A stretch of 64,000 nucleotides of DNA from Pseudoalteromonas haloplanktis ATCC 14393 (lineage in GTDB: Bacteria > Pseudomonadota > Gammaproteobacteria > Enterobacterales > Alteromonadaceae), in the NCBI RefSeq assembly GCF_000238355.1, contig NZ_AHCA01000002.1:1-64000 (forward strand), given 5' to 3'. Positions 24,896 to 33,966 of this stretch are shown here, piece by piece. The notes beneath the pieces are model-generated. The model was not told the origin of the DNA. It worked only from the letters and a program-made list of their open reading frames with translations, and searched no databases. Each line of letters starts with the position of its first letter. Positions within the stretch are counted from its first letter, which is position 1. Position numbers and translations under genes: made by a program.

Positions 24896-25745
24896 AACAA
24901 ATCGATCCTTTTGCAACCCCTTCATAGGCTGTAATTTTGACATCACTATCAGGGTGCTGAGCTTTAACCTGCTCTGCTAAATAACCTGCAATACATTCTA
25001 CCGTTGTATCAACCGGTAAAATATCACAACGGGCTTTACTTATCGCCATCTCAAAATAACCTTGCGCCGCAGTATACGCAAAACAAAAGTCATTTTCAGT
25101 TGCAGTAATATGTTGCAGCTGGCTTGTTGAAACTTGATCTTCAGCGGTTGCTAAATAGATATCTTGCCACTTATCAGCCCACTGTTTTTGTAAGCGCGGC
25201 ATTGCCATGCCATCAAGTGCAATACCAATTTGCGAACGATGACCATGAATGATGCGTTGGCAATTCCCATCGTGTTTTTTAAGACCATGACTATAGTGAT
25301 AATAAAAGCTCTTACTGTGTTCAGGCTTTAATTCAATCTCAATTTTATCAATGTTGCTTGGTAACTGCGGCATAATCGTCGCGATTAAAAATTCAATCAC
25401 TGATTGCTCATTTACAACCTCGGCATCAATTAAACAATACGCTTGATTAGGTGCACTCATTGCTAAATGGTGGTCATCACCAAACGTACAATCTAGTGTT
25501 GTATAATCACCATGGTTTTCGATAGAGCCATTAATTTTATTACCAATAGCCAATTTGTGATCTATGCATTGGTCAATAATCCCTTTAATTTGCTTTTTAA
25601 CTAAGCCAAAATCGAGCACCATAGACTCTTCATTTAACTTGCCATGCAAGGTTAAATCAACAATCCAGCTTTCACCTACTGCGCCTCGTTTGTTACAAAG
25701 ATAAGAAAAATCAATTACGGTAAGTGCGTTAACAAAAAGGATCAT
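24888..25745 (-). CDS. Two-domain 6-carboxytetrahydropterin synthase-like protein
   Basis: A 285-residue protein made of two PTPS/QueD-like halves. The second half (about 140-285) keeps the zinc histidines in YHYSHGLKKHDGNCQRIIHGH. The first half has lost the HGH pair (GAVGESW at that place) but keeps VLDFGLVKKQIK, the FGxLK-type segment. One half thus seems structural and the other catalytic. The family makes 6-carboxytetrahydropterin for queuosine or related pterins; the exact substrate is uncertain. It is translationally coupled to the M23 gene. Confidence 0.75.
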   Translation of the reverse strand: MILFVNALTVIDFSYLCNKRGAVGESWIVDLTLHGKLNEESMVLDFGLVKKQIKGIIDQCIDHKLAIGNKINGSIENHGDYTTLDCTFGDDHHLAMSAPNQAYCLIDAEVVNEQSVIEFLIATIMPQLPSNIDKIEIELKPEHSKSFYYHYSHGLKKHDGNCQRIIHGHRSQIGIALDGMAMPRLQKQWADKWQDIYLATAEDQVSTSQLQHITATENDFCFAYTAAQGYFEMAISKARCDILPVDTTVECIAGYLAEQVKAQHPDSDVKITAYEGVAKGSICYA

Positions 25746-25893
25746 AAACTTCCTTTATACTGGTTAAAAAATCACGGTAATTATAATGATTTTTGCTCCT
25801 AATTGCGCGATTAAATCGTGTAATTAGCATGTTCTTCACCTAAGCGGTGTAATTTCATGCAAAAAAATTATTTTTTTAACTGCTCCGAGTTGT

Positions 25894-25915
25894 TTAGCGT
25901 ACAAGTGTACGCTAA
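25894..25915. promoter_or_regulatory. FabR-like operator upstream of fabA
   Basis: A perfect palindrome has half-site TTAGCGTACA, a two-base AG centre and the mirrored half. It matches the AGCGTACA-type box bound by FabR at the fabA and fabB promoters of enterobacteria. It lies 35 bp before the fabA start and should repress unsaturated fatty acid synthesis when unsaturated acyl chains are plentiful. Confidence 0.8.
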
Positions 25916-25949
25916 AGTACGGGGCAATTTCTAAGCGATGATAAGTGTT

Positions 25950-26465
25950 ATGGAACCTAAAAATAGCTATACAAAAGAAGATTTGATCCTGTGTGGTCAA
26001 GGTGAAATGTTTGGTGAAGGCAATTGTCGTCTACCAAGTGACAATATGTTAATGATGGATCGTATCATCTCAATCACTGATGACGGTGGTGAGCATGGTA
26101 AAGGTGAAATCATTGCTGAATTAGATATCAACCCAGATCTATGGTTTTTTGACTGTCACTTTAAAGGTGATCCGGTAATGCCTGGCTGTCTTGGTTTAGA
26201 TGCAATGTGGCAATTAGTTGGCTTTTTCCTTGGTTGGTCAGGTGGCCCCGGTCTTGGTCGTGCATTAGGGGTGGGTGAAGTTAAATTTACCGGTCAAATT
26301 CTACCAACAGCTAAAAAAGTGACCTATCGTTTAACAATGAAACGCGTGATAAAACGTAAATTATTCATGGGTATGGCTGATGGTACGGTTGAAGTAGATG
26401 GCCGTGTTATCTATGAAGCAAAAGATTTAAAAGTTGGCTTATTCCAAGATACCAGTGCATTTTAA
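25950..26465 (+). CDS. fabA: 3-hydroxydecanoyl-ACP dehydratase/isomerase
   Basis: From the ATG at 25950 the protein is 171 residues and places the catalytic His at 70 ([19 protein letters not shown]) and Asp at 84, exactly as in E. coli FabA. This supports that start over the one 12 bases upstream. It dehydrates 3-hydroxydecanoyl-ACP and isomerises trans-2 to cis-3-decenoyl-ACP, the branch point to unsaturated fatty acids. A FabR-like operator lies upstream and a strong terminator downstream, so it is monocistronic. Confidence 0.97.
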   Translation: MEPKNSYTKEDLILCGQGEMFGEGNCRLPSDNMLMMDRIISITDDGGEHGKGEIIAELDINPDLWFFDCHFKGDPVMPGCLGLDAMWQLVGFFLGWSGGPGLGRALGVGEVKFTGQILPTAKKVTYRLTMKRVIKRKLFMGMADGTVEVDGRVIYEAKDLKVGLFQDTSAF

Positions 26466-26482
26466 TTAAAGTGTAATGTTAC

Positions 26483-26512
26483 AAAAACGCCGCTTCATAC
26501 AGCGGCGTTTTT
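26483..26512 (+). terminator. Terminator of fabA
   Basis: ACGCCGCT pairs with AGCGGCGT, followed by a T-run and preceded by an A-run. It can serve both fabA and the convergent rmf. Confidence 0.9.
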
Positions 26513-26534
26513 GCTTAAATTCGAAACATGAAAA

Positions 26535-26705
26535 TTAGGTTTTATACATATTGCGATTTTCTATCGCTTCGCGCCAACCACCTAACCACTCTGATTTTGG
26601 GTCTACTTGTTGATAAGGGCAAAGGTCTTTAGACCGACCCGCCAAACCTGCTTTAAAACCTTGAGAATGAGCTCTTTCTAACCGATCTCTTTTCTGTCTC
26701 TTCAT
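26535..26705 (-). CDS. rmf: Ribosome modulation factor
   Basis: A short gene of 56 residues beginning MKRQKRDRLERAHSQGFKAG and containing AGRSKDLCPYQ and WLGGWREAI, nearly the same as E. coli RMF (55 residues). RMF binds 70S ribosomes and pairs them into inactive 100S dimers in stationary phase. The start follows GAGGA. It is convergent with fabA, as often seen in gammaproteobacteria. Confidence 0.97.
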   Translation of the reverse strand: MKRQKRDRLERAHSQGFKAGLAGRSKDLCPYQQVDPKSEWLGGWREAIENRNMYKT

Positions 26706-27165
26706 AGGTAAATCCTCACCTTTTATATTTATATATTTGTAGCGTTTATTTCATCTACAATTAATGAATAGTTAATAAAACTGTTAAATTCAAATCACAA
26801 AAGCAATTAAATAAATTGACTTTAACTAAGCTACTGATGCAAAAATGAATTAACATATAAAAAAGTAAAGTGGTCGTACCAACTGCTGTGCGACCTATTT
26901 CTGTACAAAAAAATTACGACTATTTAATCATTAACACGCAGTTTCCTGCCTTAATTGTGACTACCATTTATAGGTGAAGTTCCTATAAAAAATGTAATTA
27001 TGACAACTTTATTTCAACTCATTAATAGTAAAGCAGTTTAATTTTAGAACTATTTTTTCATTTGATTGCATACATCAACATCGTCTTTTGGACAAAACAT
27101 GCACTACTTTTTATGCGGTGTATAAAAATTAATCCTTGCATAAATAAATACGATCGGTCTAATAT
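26706..27165. other. AT-rich gene-free stretch between rmf and the TetR gene
   Basis: No gene is supported. It should hold the rmf promoter near 26,710-26,800 and the promoter of the TetR gene, with its operator at 27,149-27,162. Nothing else is recognised. Confidence 0.6.
27149..27162. promoter_or_regulatory. TetR-type operator, copy 1
   Basis: ACGATCGGTCTA occurs just before the regulator gene and again just before the reductase gene at 27,842-27,853. The 12-bp identity at both starts suggests that the regulator controls itself and the reductase. Confidence 0.65.
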
Positions 27166-27171
27166 GTGTTT

Positions 27172-27807
27172 ATGCTAAATAATAATCAAAATCCACCACG
27201 TCGTGGTCGTCCACCAAAAGTTGCTCGCAGTAATGCCGACACTAAAGCATTACTTATCTCAACTGGGGTCGAAACACTTACAGAATTTGGCTTCAGTGCA
27301 ACTGGGCTTGATACTATATTAAAAAAAGTAGGCGTGCCAAAAGGCTCTTTTTACCACTACTTTAATAATAAAGATGCCTATGGCTTAGCCGTAATCGATG
27401 CCTATAATGATTATTTTATTGCTAAGCTTCGCCGCTACTTAGAACAAGATAATGTTCCTCAGTTAGAGCGACTTATTAATTTTACCCAAAGTGCCGCTCG
27501 AGGAATGGACAAATATGATTTTAATCGAGGTTGTCTCATTGGTAATTTAAATCAAGAGCTCAATCACCTCAGCGATGAATTTAAAAATAAGCTACTAAAC
27601 AGCTATCAAGCATGGCAACAACTTGTCCAAACCTGTTTAGAGCAAGCTCAGCGAGAAGGCGTTATAGCCACCAGCGTCAATACACAGCAAATGAGTGAGT
27701 TTTTCTGGATCGGTTGGGAGGGAGCAGTAATGCGAGCTAAGCTGACTAAAAGCACTCAACCCTTGATTTTATATACAGAAATGTTTTTACGCGCATTACT
27801 AAGATAA
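27172..27807 (+). CDS. TetR-family regulator (AcuR-like)
   Basis: The ATG at 27172 is taken as start; a GTG lies six bases earlier and neither has a clear ribosome binding site. The 211-residue protein has an N-terminal PRRGRPPKVARSNADTK tail and a HTH near 20-65 (GFSATGLDTILKKVGVPKGSFYHYF). A TetR C-terminal ligand domain follows. This layout matches AcuR, which controls acryloyl-CoA/DMSP genes. Adjacency to an AcuI-like gene and the shared operator support that reading. Confidence 0.85.
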   Translation: MLNNNQNPPRRGRPPKVARSNADTKALLISTGVETLTEFGFSATGLDTILKKVGVPKGSFYHYFNNKDAYGLAVIDAYNDYFIAKLRRYLEQDNVPQLERLINFTQSAARGMDKYDFNRGCLIGNLNQELNHLSDEFKNKLLNSYQAWQQLVQTCLEQAQREGVIATSVNTQQMSEFFWIGWEGAVMRAKLTKSTQPLILYTEMFLRALLR

Positions 27808-27841
27808 TTAAGCAATGCGTTTTTTATTTATCAATTAAAAG

Positions 27842-27853
27842 ACGATCGGTCTA
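27842..27853. promoter_or_regulatory. TetR-type operator, copy 2
   Basis: The same ACGATCGGTCTA as at 27,150, lying directly before the AAGGAG ribosome binding site of the reductase gene. Confidence 0.65.
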
Positions 27854-27865
27854 AAAGGAGCCGTA

Positions 27866-28858
27866 ATGAACACACAGTTTAAAGCGCTTGTAATAACCAA
27901 TAGTGATGATACTTATTCTGCATCATTACAAACACTTAACCACAGCGAATTACCCGAGCATAATGTAACGGTTGATATTTTATATAGCACCTTAAATTAT
28001 AAAGATGGCCTAGCGATCACCGGGAAAGGACCTGTTGTGCGTTCATTTCCAATGGTGCCAGGCATTGATCTAGTAGGTAAAGTCACAACGAGTCATTCAA
28101 GTGAGTTCAACACAGACCAACTCGTACTATTGAACGGTTTTGGTGTCGGCGAAAAACACTGGGGAGGCCTTGCTCAGCAAGCGTCATTAAAAGATGAATG
28201 GCTGATCCCCCTCCCTGCCACCTTAACACCTAAACAAGCGATGCAAATTGGCACTGCTGGTTACACAGCAATGCTCAGTATCATTGCCCTTGAAAAACAA
28301 GGGATCACACCTGACTCAGGAGATATTTTAGTAACGGGTGCTAACGGTGGTGTCGGAAGCTTTTCGGTGTATTTACTTAATTTATTAGGTTATACCGTTG
28401 TTGCTGCCACAGGAAGAGTAGATCAAACTGATCATTTAAAACAACTTGGTGCTTCACAAGTAATTGACCGCTCAGAGTTATCAGCACCAGGTAAACCGCT
28501 TGCTAAAGAACGCTTTGCTGCAGCCATCGATTCTGTCGGTAGCCACACGCTTGCCAATGTTTGTGCCTCTTTAAAATATGGCGGTGTTGTTACTGCATGT
28601 GGTTTAGCACAAGGTATGGATTTCCCCGCTTCCGTAGCCCCTTTTATTCTGCGTGGTATTTCATTAATAGGCATAGACAGTGTAATACGCCCTAAAATTG
28701 ACCGAATTCAAGCGTGGCAACGCTTAGGAGAATTGGTTGAACAAAGTTACTTAGATAAAATATCAACTGAAATTAACTTAGAGGATGTGGTTAACGTTGC
28801 TAATGAACTCATGGCCGGTAATATTCGTGGCCGTGTAGTGGTTAATTGTCAGCTGTAA
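27866..28858 (+). CDS. acuI: Acryloyl-CoA reductase (AcuI/YhdH family)
   Basis: A 330-residue medium-chain dehydrogenase without zinc ligands. It has TLNYKDGLAITGKGPVVRSFPMVPGIDL near 45-72, the AcuI signature. The nucleotide-binding motif is GANGGVGSFSVYLL near 157-170. It should reduce acryloyl-CoA to propionyl-CoA with NADPH, detoxifying acrylate from DMSP breakdown. The gene follows its TetR regulator by 58 bp and has a matching operator. The symbol is by family; the substrate is inferred. Confidence 0.85.
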   Translation: MNTQFKALVITNSDDTYSASLQTLNHSELPEHNVTVDILYSTLNYKDGLAITGKGPVVRSFPMVPGIDLVGKVTTSHSSEFNTDQLVLLNGFGVGEKHWGGLAQQASLKDEWLIPLPATLTPKQAMQIGTAGYTAMLSIIALEKQGITPDSGDILVTGANGGVGSFSVYLLNLLGYTVVAATGRVDQTDHLKQLGASQVIDRSELSAPGKPLAKERFAAAIDSVGSHTLANVCASLKYGGVVTACGLAQGMDFPASVAPFILRGISLIGIDSVIRPKIDRIQAWQRLGELVEQSYLDKISTEINLEDVVNVANELMAGNIRGRVVVNCQL

Positions 28859-28865
28859 AATGAGC

Positions 28866-28897
28866 AACTAAAGCTTCTTATAGAAGAAGCTTTAGTT
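28866..28897. terminator. Bidirectional terminator
   Basis: AACTAAAGCTTCTT pairs with AAGAAGCTTTAGTT around a short loop between convergent genes. Confidence 0.85.
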
Positions 28898-28906
28898 GTT
28901 ATATAA

Positions 28907-29473
28907 CTAAGCACCTAGACTTGTTAGTTTATCTTTCATTTCTTCTTTTGAAATCAAACCCATTTCATGTTGCTTTTTAACTTTGCGGATAGTGTCAAAA
29001 TTATCAAGTTTTAAGCGTGCTTTAGCTAATTTTTGCTCTTTTTCTTGTTCTGAAATTACATCAAGTTTCACCGCTTTTTCAAGCTTCTCTTTTTCTTGAT
29101 CATATTCTTTTTGGAAAATAGCTTTCTCTTGAATGATGATTTGATCTTTGAGTTTTTTCTCAATTTCAATTGCTTCATCTTCAAGCTCAATTTTTTTCTC
29201 AAGCAAAGGTTCAATACGATTCAGCGCTTCTTGCAAAACTGTTTCGACATTTTGGCCTTGGTTTTCTAGTAAGTTTTCTACGTACTTTTTACCAATATCT
29301 TGGTAGCTTATATTCAACTGTCCTTCGATTGAGGTGATTTCCGAGCGGATCGCTGATAACTTTGAATTTTCTTTCATTGAGGTGCTCATATCTGAGCTTA
29401 ACTTAGATGTTGATTCGCTAATATTTGAACCAATTGTTGTCGCTTGTGTTTTAATTTTATTAAAAAGACCCAT
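28907..29473 (-). CDS. Coiled-coil protein with SHOCT-like C-terminus
   Basis: A 188-residue, Lys/Glu-rich protein. The Ser/Thr-rich N-terminus (1-40) is followed by long coiled coils (about 85-150). The last 30 residues (IRKVKKQHEMGLISKEEMKDKLTSL) resemble a SHOCT module, a short oligomerisation motif found at the ends of many bacterial proteins. There is no signal peptide or membrane segment. The function is unknown; it is monocistronic. Confidence 0.7.
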   Translation of the reverse strand: MGLFNKIKTQATTIGSNISESTSKLSSDMSTSMKENSKLSAIRSEITSIEGQLNISYQDIGKKYVENLLENQGQNVETVLQEALNRIEPLLEKKIELEDEAIEIEKKLKDQIIIQEKAIFQKEYDQEKEKLEKAVKLDVISEQEKEQKLAKARLKLDNFDTIRKVKKQHEMGLISKEEMKDKLTSLGA

Positions 29474-29665
29474 GTATATTATTCCTTAAATTCATCATCC
29501 AATGCTGTGGCATCATGCCAGCGCTTTATACAAAGCCAAGGTATATTACCGATAAAGAAAACAAATGTAAATTGCATAAACAAACTACTTAGGTATTTTG
29601 TTGTATCAAATTAGCGTGATAAAAATTATAATTCTTTTAACAGATTTTAGAAAAAGAGTGTAATC

Positions 29666-30082
29666 ATGAGTAATGAAGATTTATTCAGCAATAACCCATT
29701 GCAAGGTGTAAAGCTTGAGCAAGTTGTATCAGAGTTAGTTGATCAATATGGGTGGGAACTGTTACATGCTTATCTACAGCTAAACTGTTTTAAAAATAAC
29801 CCTGATATTAAATCTGCTGTTAAATTTTTACGTAAAACCCAATGGGCACAAGATAAAGTTGAAAACTTTTACTTATATCGCCTAAAAAATTTACCTAAGC
29901 CTGATGATGTTCAATATCAGTTACCACCTCGCGACCGTGTTATTCCTGAAGATCATAAACCTGGCGAGCCTTGTGAACTTAGCTTTAGTGATGCCAAGCG
30001 CATTCAAGCAAAAAAAGAAGCGAAAGATCGTGCTCGAACCCGCAAACAGCGCTCAAGTGCGAGTAACCCTTGGGGTAATTAA
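29666..30082 (+). CDS. VF530/DUF2132 small DNA-binding protein
   Basis: A 138-residue protein. Residues 8-70 (NNPLQGVKLEQVVSELVDQYGWELLHAYLQLNCF...SAVKFLRKTQWAQDKVE) match VF530, a DNA-binding fold first seen in Vibrio. The C-terminal tail after 95 is basic, rich in Lys/Arg and probably disordered, an extension not usual for this family. The cellular role is unknown. Confidence 0.8.
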   Translation: MSNEDLFSNNPLQGVKLEQVVSELVDQYGWELLHAYLQLNCFKNNPDIKSAVKFLRKTQWAQDKVENFYLYRLKNLPKPDDVQYQLPPRDRVIPEDHKPGEPCELSFSDAKRIQAKKEAKDRARTRKQRSSASNPWGN

Positions 30083-30391
30083 CACACAACGGAGACAATG
30101 AACAACTCAGTGCTTACGTTATACATTGTCTCTGCTTTCCTGCAATCCCCTTTAAACTCCCCTTCATTCATACTATTTACTCTGTAACAGTGCAGAAATA
30201 CACGCGAAGCACCAAAATAGTGCGAGTGTACTTTCATCTTCACCAATTAATTTATAAATCATCTATAAATAACAAGTTTATAAGATAGTAATTGTTGTAT
30301 TAGCAGCATTTCCTGTAATTTCTACTTAATTTATATACATGGTCAACTTCTTGCTTTACGTCTATTGCACTGATTTATAAAGGAGTAATAG
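30083..30391. other. Gene-free stretch with a terminator-like hairpin
   Basis: GAGACAATG at 30,092-30,100 pairs with CATTGTCTC at 30,124-30,132 around a 23-base loop and may end the VF530 transcript. The remainder, AT-rich, should hold the chemoreceptor promoter. No gene is supported. Confidence 0.5.
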
Positions 30392-32530
30392 GTGAAGTCT
30401 GTATCGATGTTTTTAAGTAATAAAGAACTGTCGTGGTTACCCTACTTTGGCAGCAATGGAAAAATAGCATTAGGTATAGCCTGCTATTTAAATCGTCATA
30501 GAACAACATTTATTCGCAATACCTTTGAAGGCATCGCAAATACCCGACTTGAATTGCTACTTGATTGGACAAATAGCCAGTGGCATTTTTTAACCACTAT
30601 TGCCAACGAAGTTCACTTAACCGAGAATAATTTAGACAGTGCTAGTTTAGTAAATAAACTAAAGCAATCTAATGACATTACAGAACTATTTACTATTGAT
30701 GAACAAGGGCACGTACTCGCATCAAGCCATAGTGCACATGTCGGACAAAATAACTTATCTAAAGCTGCTATTACAGCTGGATTTAAAGAACGTTTTTTAC
30801 ATGGCCCATACAGCGACCCATTAACTAAAACACTAGGCCCACGCTCATCTAAATTTCATGATGCTGTTACCTTAATGTTTTACTTGCCGATTGAATTAGC
30901 CAATAACCATAAAGTTTGTTTATGTGCACGAATTCCAAACGATGTGATCGGGGATTTAATTCAACGTGAGGCAGGCCATATTTATCAAGACTCTGGTGAT
31001 AACTATTTGTTTATGGTCAAAGCAAATTTTGATAATTCGATCACACCAGGCACAGCACTTTCTCGCTCTCGATTTGAAGACCGAACATTTTCGCTTGGTG
31101 ATAATTTAAAAGATGGCGTTAAAACAAACTGGGGTGTTATAAAAATAAAGGAACACACAGAATTAGAATTGCGCTTTACCGATCCTGCAACTAAACAATT
31201 GCACCCTGGCGTTCGAGAAACAATCCGCCAAGGGCAAAACTTATTTGTAAACTATCCTGGCTACTCTGATTATCGACATATCCCTGTTATTGGCAAAGGC
31301 ATCACCTTTACTCTTCCAGGCTCTCACGATCACTGGGGAATGATGTGTGAAGGTGATTTAGAAGAAGTTTACCGAGGGCGGTCTATTAGTTTTAACCTTG
31401 TTACCCTGCATACTATTATTAATGCAGTTGTCGCTAGTATCGCCCCCCTATGTCATGAAGTGTTCGGACTCAGCTGGTCTACCTCATTAAGTATTGCTGC
31501 AGCATCTTTAATTGCATCCAGTGTCTTATTCGCAAAACGAGGACCTAGCCGCTTAGCGCGACGCTTGCAAAAAATGACGGATGTGATCAGGGGGATCGCA
31601 GAAGGTGGTGGAAACTTAAAGCAGCGTTTAGACATTACCCGTTTGCCAAATGATGAAACCGGTGAATTAGGACGTTGGACAAATAGTTTTATAGACAGTT
31701 TAGATAGGACGGTCGGTAAAGTGATCAAGGTCTCGCAAGAAGTACGCGAAGCCAAAACTGTGCTTGTGACTAAACAAGATGAATTTAGTAACAATGCCAA
31801 CATCGTACTTGCTGAAACGCAAAAACTACTAAAACGATTAGAGATCCAACTTGCAAATATCCAAGGAGCTACCAATGAAGTTGAAGATATTCGTGATAAT
31901 TTAGAGGCCGCTGCAAAGCAAAGTGTTGAGCGTTTTCAAACCATCAGGCAACAAACTCAAGGGATACACACATCAATAGATAGCTCAGCAAAAACAATTA
32001 ATGGCTTACATAGTCATGTGAATAATGTTGGCTCTGTGGTTGGCATGATAAGCCAAGTGGCCGATCAAACAAATTTATTAGCATTAAACGCGGCTATTGA
32101 AGCAGCCCGAGCAGGTGAACAAGGTCGAGGTTTTGCTGTCGTTGCCGATGAAGTGCGAAATCTTGCTGGCAGAACTGCAGAAGCAACCACTGAAATTAGC
32201 CAATTGATTAGTAAAATTCAAGACAGTGCCAAACAGTCAGTGGAAATAATGCAAGCCAGTATGCAAAGTGTTGAACAAGATATGTTGTCTACGCAAGATA
32301 TAGTACATGATGATAAACAGCTTAATGTTACTTTAAATCATATGTTAGCGACCTTAAGTGATATAAACCTAAAAGGCACCGAACAATTGCAAAGTGCGCG
32401 TCAAGTTAATCAAATAAGTTCTCTATTACAAACCTCTTTAGATGATGTCCGCTTAGGCACAAGTTCGGTAGATAGAAGTGCAACTGAACTCGAGCGCCTT
32501 ATTGCACGCTTTGAGGTAACCACTAAATGA
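30392..32530 (+). CDS. Methyl-accepting chemotaxis protein with an N-terminal sensor domain
   Basis: A GTG start after AAAGGAG gives 712 residues. The N-terminal 320 residues hold a Cache-like sensor ([20 protein letters not shown] near 100, [16 protein letters not shown] near 150). Two membrane helices lie near 335-375. HAMP follows (about 380-440), then the signalling domain with the hairpin tip [20 protein letters not shown] near 560. There is no membrane segment before the sensor, so it may be cytoplasmic. It is a chemoreceptor feeding CheA; the ligand is unknown. Confidence 0.85.
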   Translation: MKSVSMFLSNKELSWLPYFGSNGKIALGIACYLNRHRTTFIRNTFEGIANTRLELLLDWTNSQWHFLTTIANEVHLTENNLDSASLVNKLKQSNDITELFTIDEQGHVLASSHSAHVGQNNLSKAAITAGFKERFLHGPYSDPLTKTLGPRSSKFHDAVTLMFYLPIELANNHKVCLCARIPNDVIGDLIQREAGHIYQDSGDNYLFMVKANFDNSITPGTALSRSRFEDRTFSLGDNLKDGVKTNWGVIKIKEHTELELRFTDPATKQLHPGVRETIRQGQNLFVNYPGYSDYRHIPVIGKGITFTLPGSHDHWGMMCEGDLEEVYRGRSISFNLVTLHTIINAVVASIAPLCHEVFGLSWSTSLSIAAASLIASSVLFAKRGPSRLARRLQKMTDVIRGIAEGGGNLKQRLDITRLPNDETGELGRWTNSFIDSLDRTVGKVIKVSQEVREAKTVLVTKQDEFSNNANIVLAETQKLLKRLEIQLANIQGATNEVEDIRDNLEAAAKQSVERFQTIRQQTQGIHTSIDSSAKTINGLHSHVNNVGSVVGMISQVADQTNLLALNAAIEAARAGEQGRGFAVVADEVRNLAGRTAEATTEISQLISKIQDSAKQSVEIMQASMQSVEQDMLSTQDIVHDDKQLNVTLNHMLATLSDINLKGTEQLQSARQVNQISSLLQTSLDDVRLGTSSVDRSATELERLIARFEVTTK

Positions 32531-32543
32531 TAAAACTTCTATC

Positions 32544-32573
32544 GTTACCAGTTTTATCATCAAAACTGGTAAC
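32544..32573. terminator. Bidirectional terminator
   Basis: GTTACCAGTTTT pairs with AAAACTGGTAAC around a short loop between the convergent chemoreceptor and permease genes. Confidence 0.75.
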
Positions 32574-32596
32574 AAGCATAAAATAGAAATTTGTTA

Positions 32597-33406
32597 TTAA
32601 TACAGGATCATTTTCACAGCGGTTGCTAACAGTAAAGTAGCGAAGATTTTTTTTATCAATGACACTGGTAGGTAATGAGTGGCTTTGGCCCCTAATGGCG
32701 CGGTAAACCAAGATGTGCAAATAATTCCAAACAATGCAGGTAGATAGACAAAGCCAGCGAAACCATCAGCAAGTGTGTACGTCGTGATGCCTGAGCTGAT
32801 GTAACCTACTGAACCAAATAACGCAATCACGATACCGCAAGCAGAAGCGCAGCCAATGGCTTTTTTCATATTTACGCTGAAGAAGGTTAATAAAGGCACG
32901 AGCAACGCGCCACCGCCAATACCTATCATTGCAGATACACCACCCGTAAGGGTTGTTAAAATAGTTAATAAGCCTTTATTAGGCAGTGTACGCTCTTGTG
33001 TTGTATTCCCTTTACTACTGAAAAACATTTTAATCGCAATCAGCACCACAGTAACTGCAAACACAATTCGAACAGTTTTTTCCGGTAATAATGCTGCCAA
33101 AAAACCGCTAATTAGTGCACCAAGCGCGACTCCTGTCATTACCCAAGGGGCAAGCTCCCAAGGTACATTGCCGTTTTTATGATGCGCAATTGCCGATGAC
33201 GTTGAGGTGAAAAGTATTGACGCTAATGAAGTAGCAATTGCAACAAGAACAACATGCTCTGGGGGTAACACATTAAAGTGAAGTAAAATAATGCTCAATA
33301 CAGGCACAATAACCAAGCCACCACCAATACCTAGTAAACCAGCTAAAAACCCCACTCCGCTGCCTAATAACGCACAGCACACAACTAACACGAGCAATTC
33401 ATTCAT
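32597..33406 (-). CDS. TSUP-family (TauE/SafE) membrane permease
   Basis: A 269-residue protein with about eight membrane helices. The two family repeats are visible: GFLAGLLGIGGGLVIVPVL near 19-37 and GVSAMIGIGGGALLVPLLTFF near 155-175. TSUP proteins export or import sulfur-containing anions such as sulfite or sulfonates; the substrate cannot be told from sequence. It is monocistronic. Confidence 0.88.
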   Translation of the reverse strand: MNELLVLVVCCALLGSGVGFLAGLLGIGGGLVIVPVLSIILLHFNVLPPEHVVLVAIATSLASILFTSTSSAIAHHKNGNVPWELAPWVMTGVALGALISGFLAALLPEKTVRIVFAVTVVLIAIKMFFSSKGNTTQERTLPNKGLLTILTTLTGGVSAMIGIGGGALLVPLLTFFSVNMKKAIGCASACGIVIALFGSVGYISSGITTYTLADGFAGFVYLPALFGIICTSWFTAPLGAKATHYLPVSLIKKIFATLLLATAVKMILY

Positions 33407-33966
33407 TCCGTTATTCTCTTTTTTTCAGGGCAATCATCCTAGATGAAAGCAGTTATAAAGCGGCTAAGTGAGCTTTCACAGAAGCTATCACCCTACTGCT
33501 GAACAATAATAACAAGCTGTCAGGCGATTGCGGCTAACTCACTACATAAGTGCCAGTATATCAATATAAGCCTTGGCCAATTATATTTTTGACTTAGATA
33601 AGCCCTGAATAATCTTCATGTTTTAAATGAAATAAATACAAGTTAAACATCTAGAGCTTTAGATGGCTAATTTAGCGTTTATGTTTTTAGATAATATCGA
33701 TCACAATTTACAACCAAATAGAAGTCACTTTAATGCCCATGAATATGGCTCATGTTTTAGGTGAAATTAAACCGTTTTTCTTCATGTACCGATCAACGTA
33801 TAAATACCTCAACGCTTACACGTTACACAGAGCAACATAGTGTTATGACGCCTCTAGGAAAATAGTTGTTCTGTTTAACGAGTTACTCATAGTTAGCTTA
33901 CTAGCTAAAGAATTTGAACATTGAGCAAGGCTCACGTTTTAAACTAAATATGGATACTCGAACACG
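33407..33966. other. Long leader upstream of the methionine synthase genes
   Basis: About 560 bp without a supported gene. A near-perfect 18-bp palindrome CATCTAGAGCTTTAGATG lies at 33,648-33,665. No riboswitch was recognised by eye. The length suggests regulated transcription or a small untranslated RNA, which the sequence alone does not settle. Confidence 0.5.
33648..33665. promoter_or_regulatory. Palindrome in the mesX leader
   Basis: CATCTAGAGCTTTAGATG is palindromic except for the central pair. It faintly resembles tandem MetJ boxes (AGACATCT-like) but is 300 bp from the start codon. The regulator is unknown. Confidence 0.35.

Noticed and set aside
31453..31875. Minus-strand frame within the chemoreceptor
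   Set aside because: It lies opposite the HAMP and linker coding region and has no independent start signals.
33407..33966. SAM or cobalamin riboswitch upstream of mesX
   Set aside because: No conserved riboswitch core was recognisable by eye; a covariance-model search would be needed to decide.
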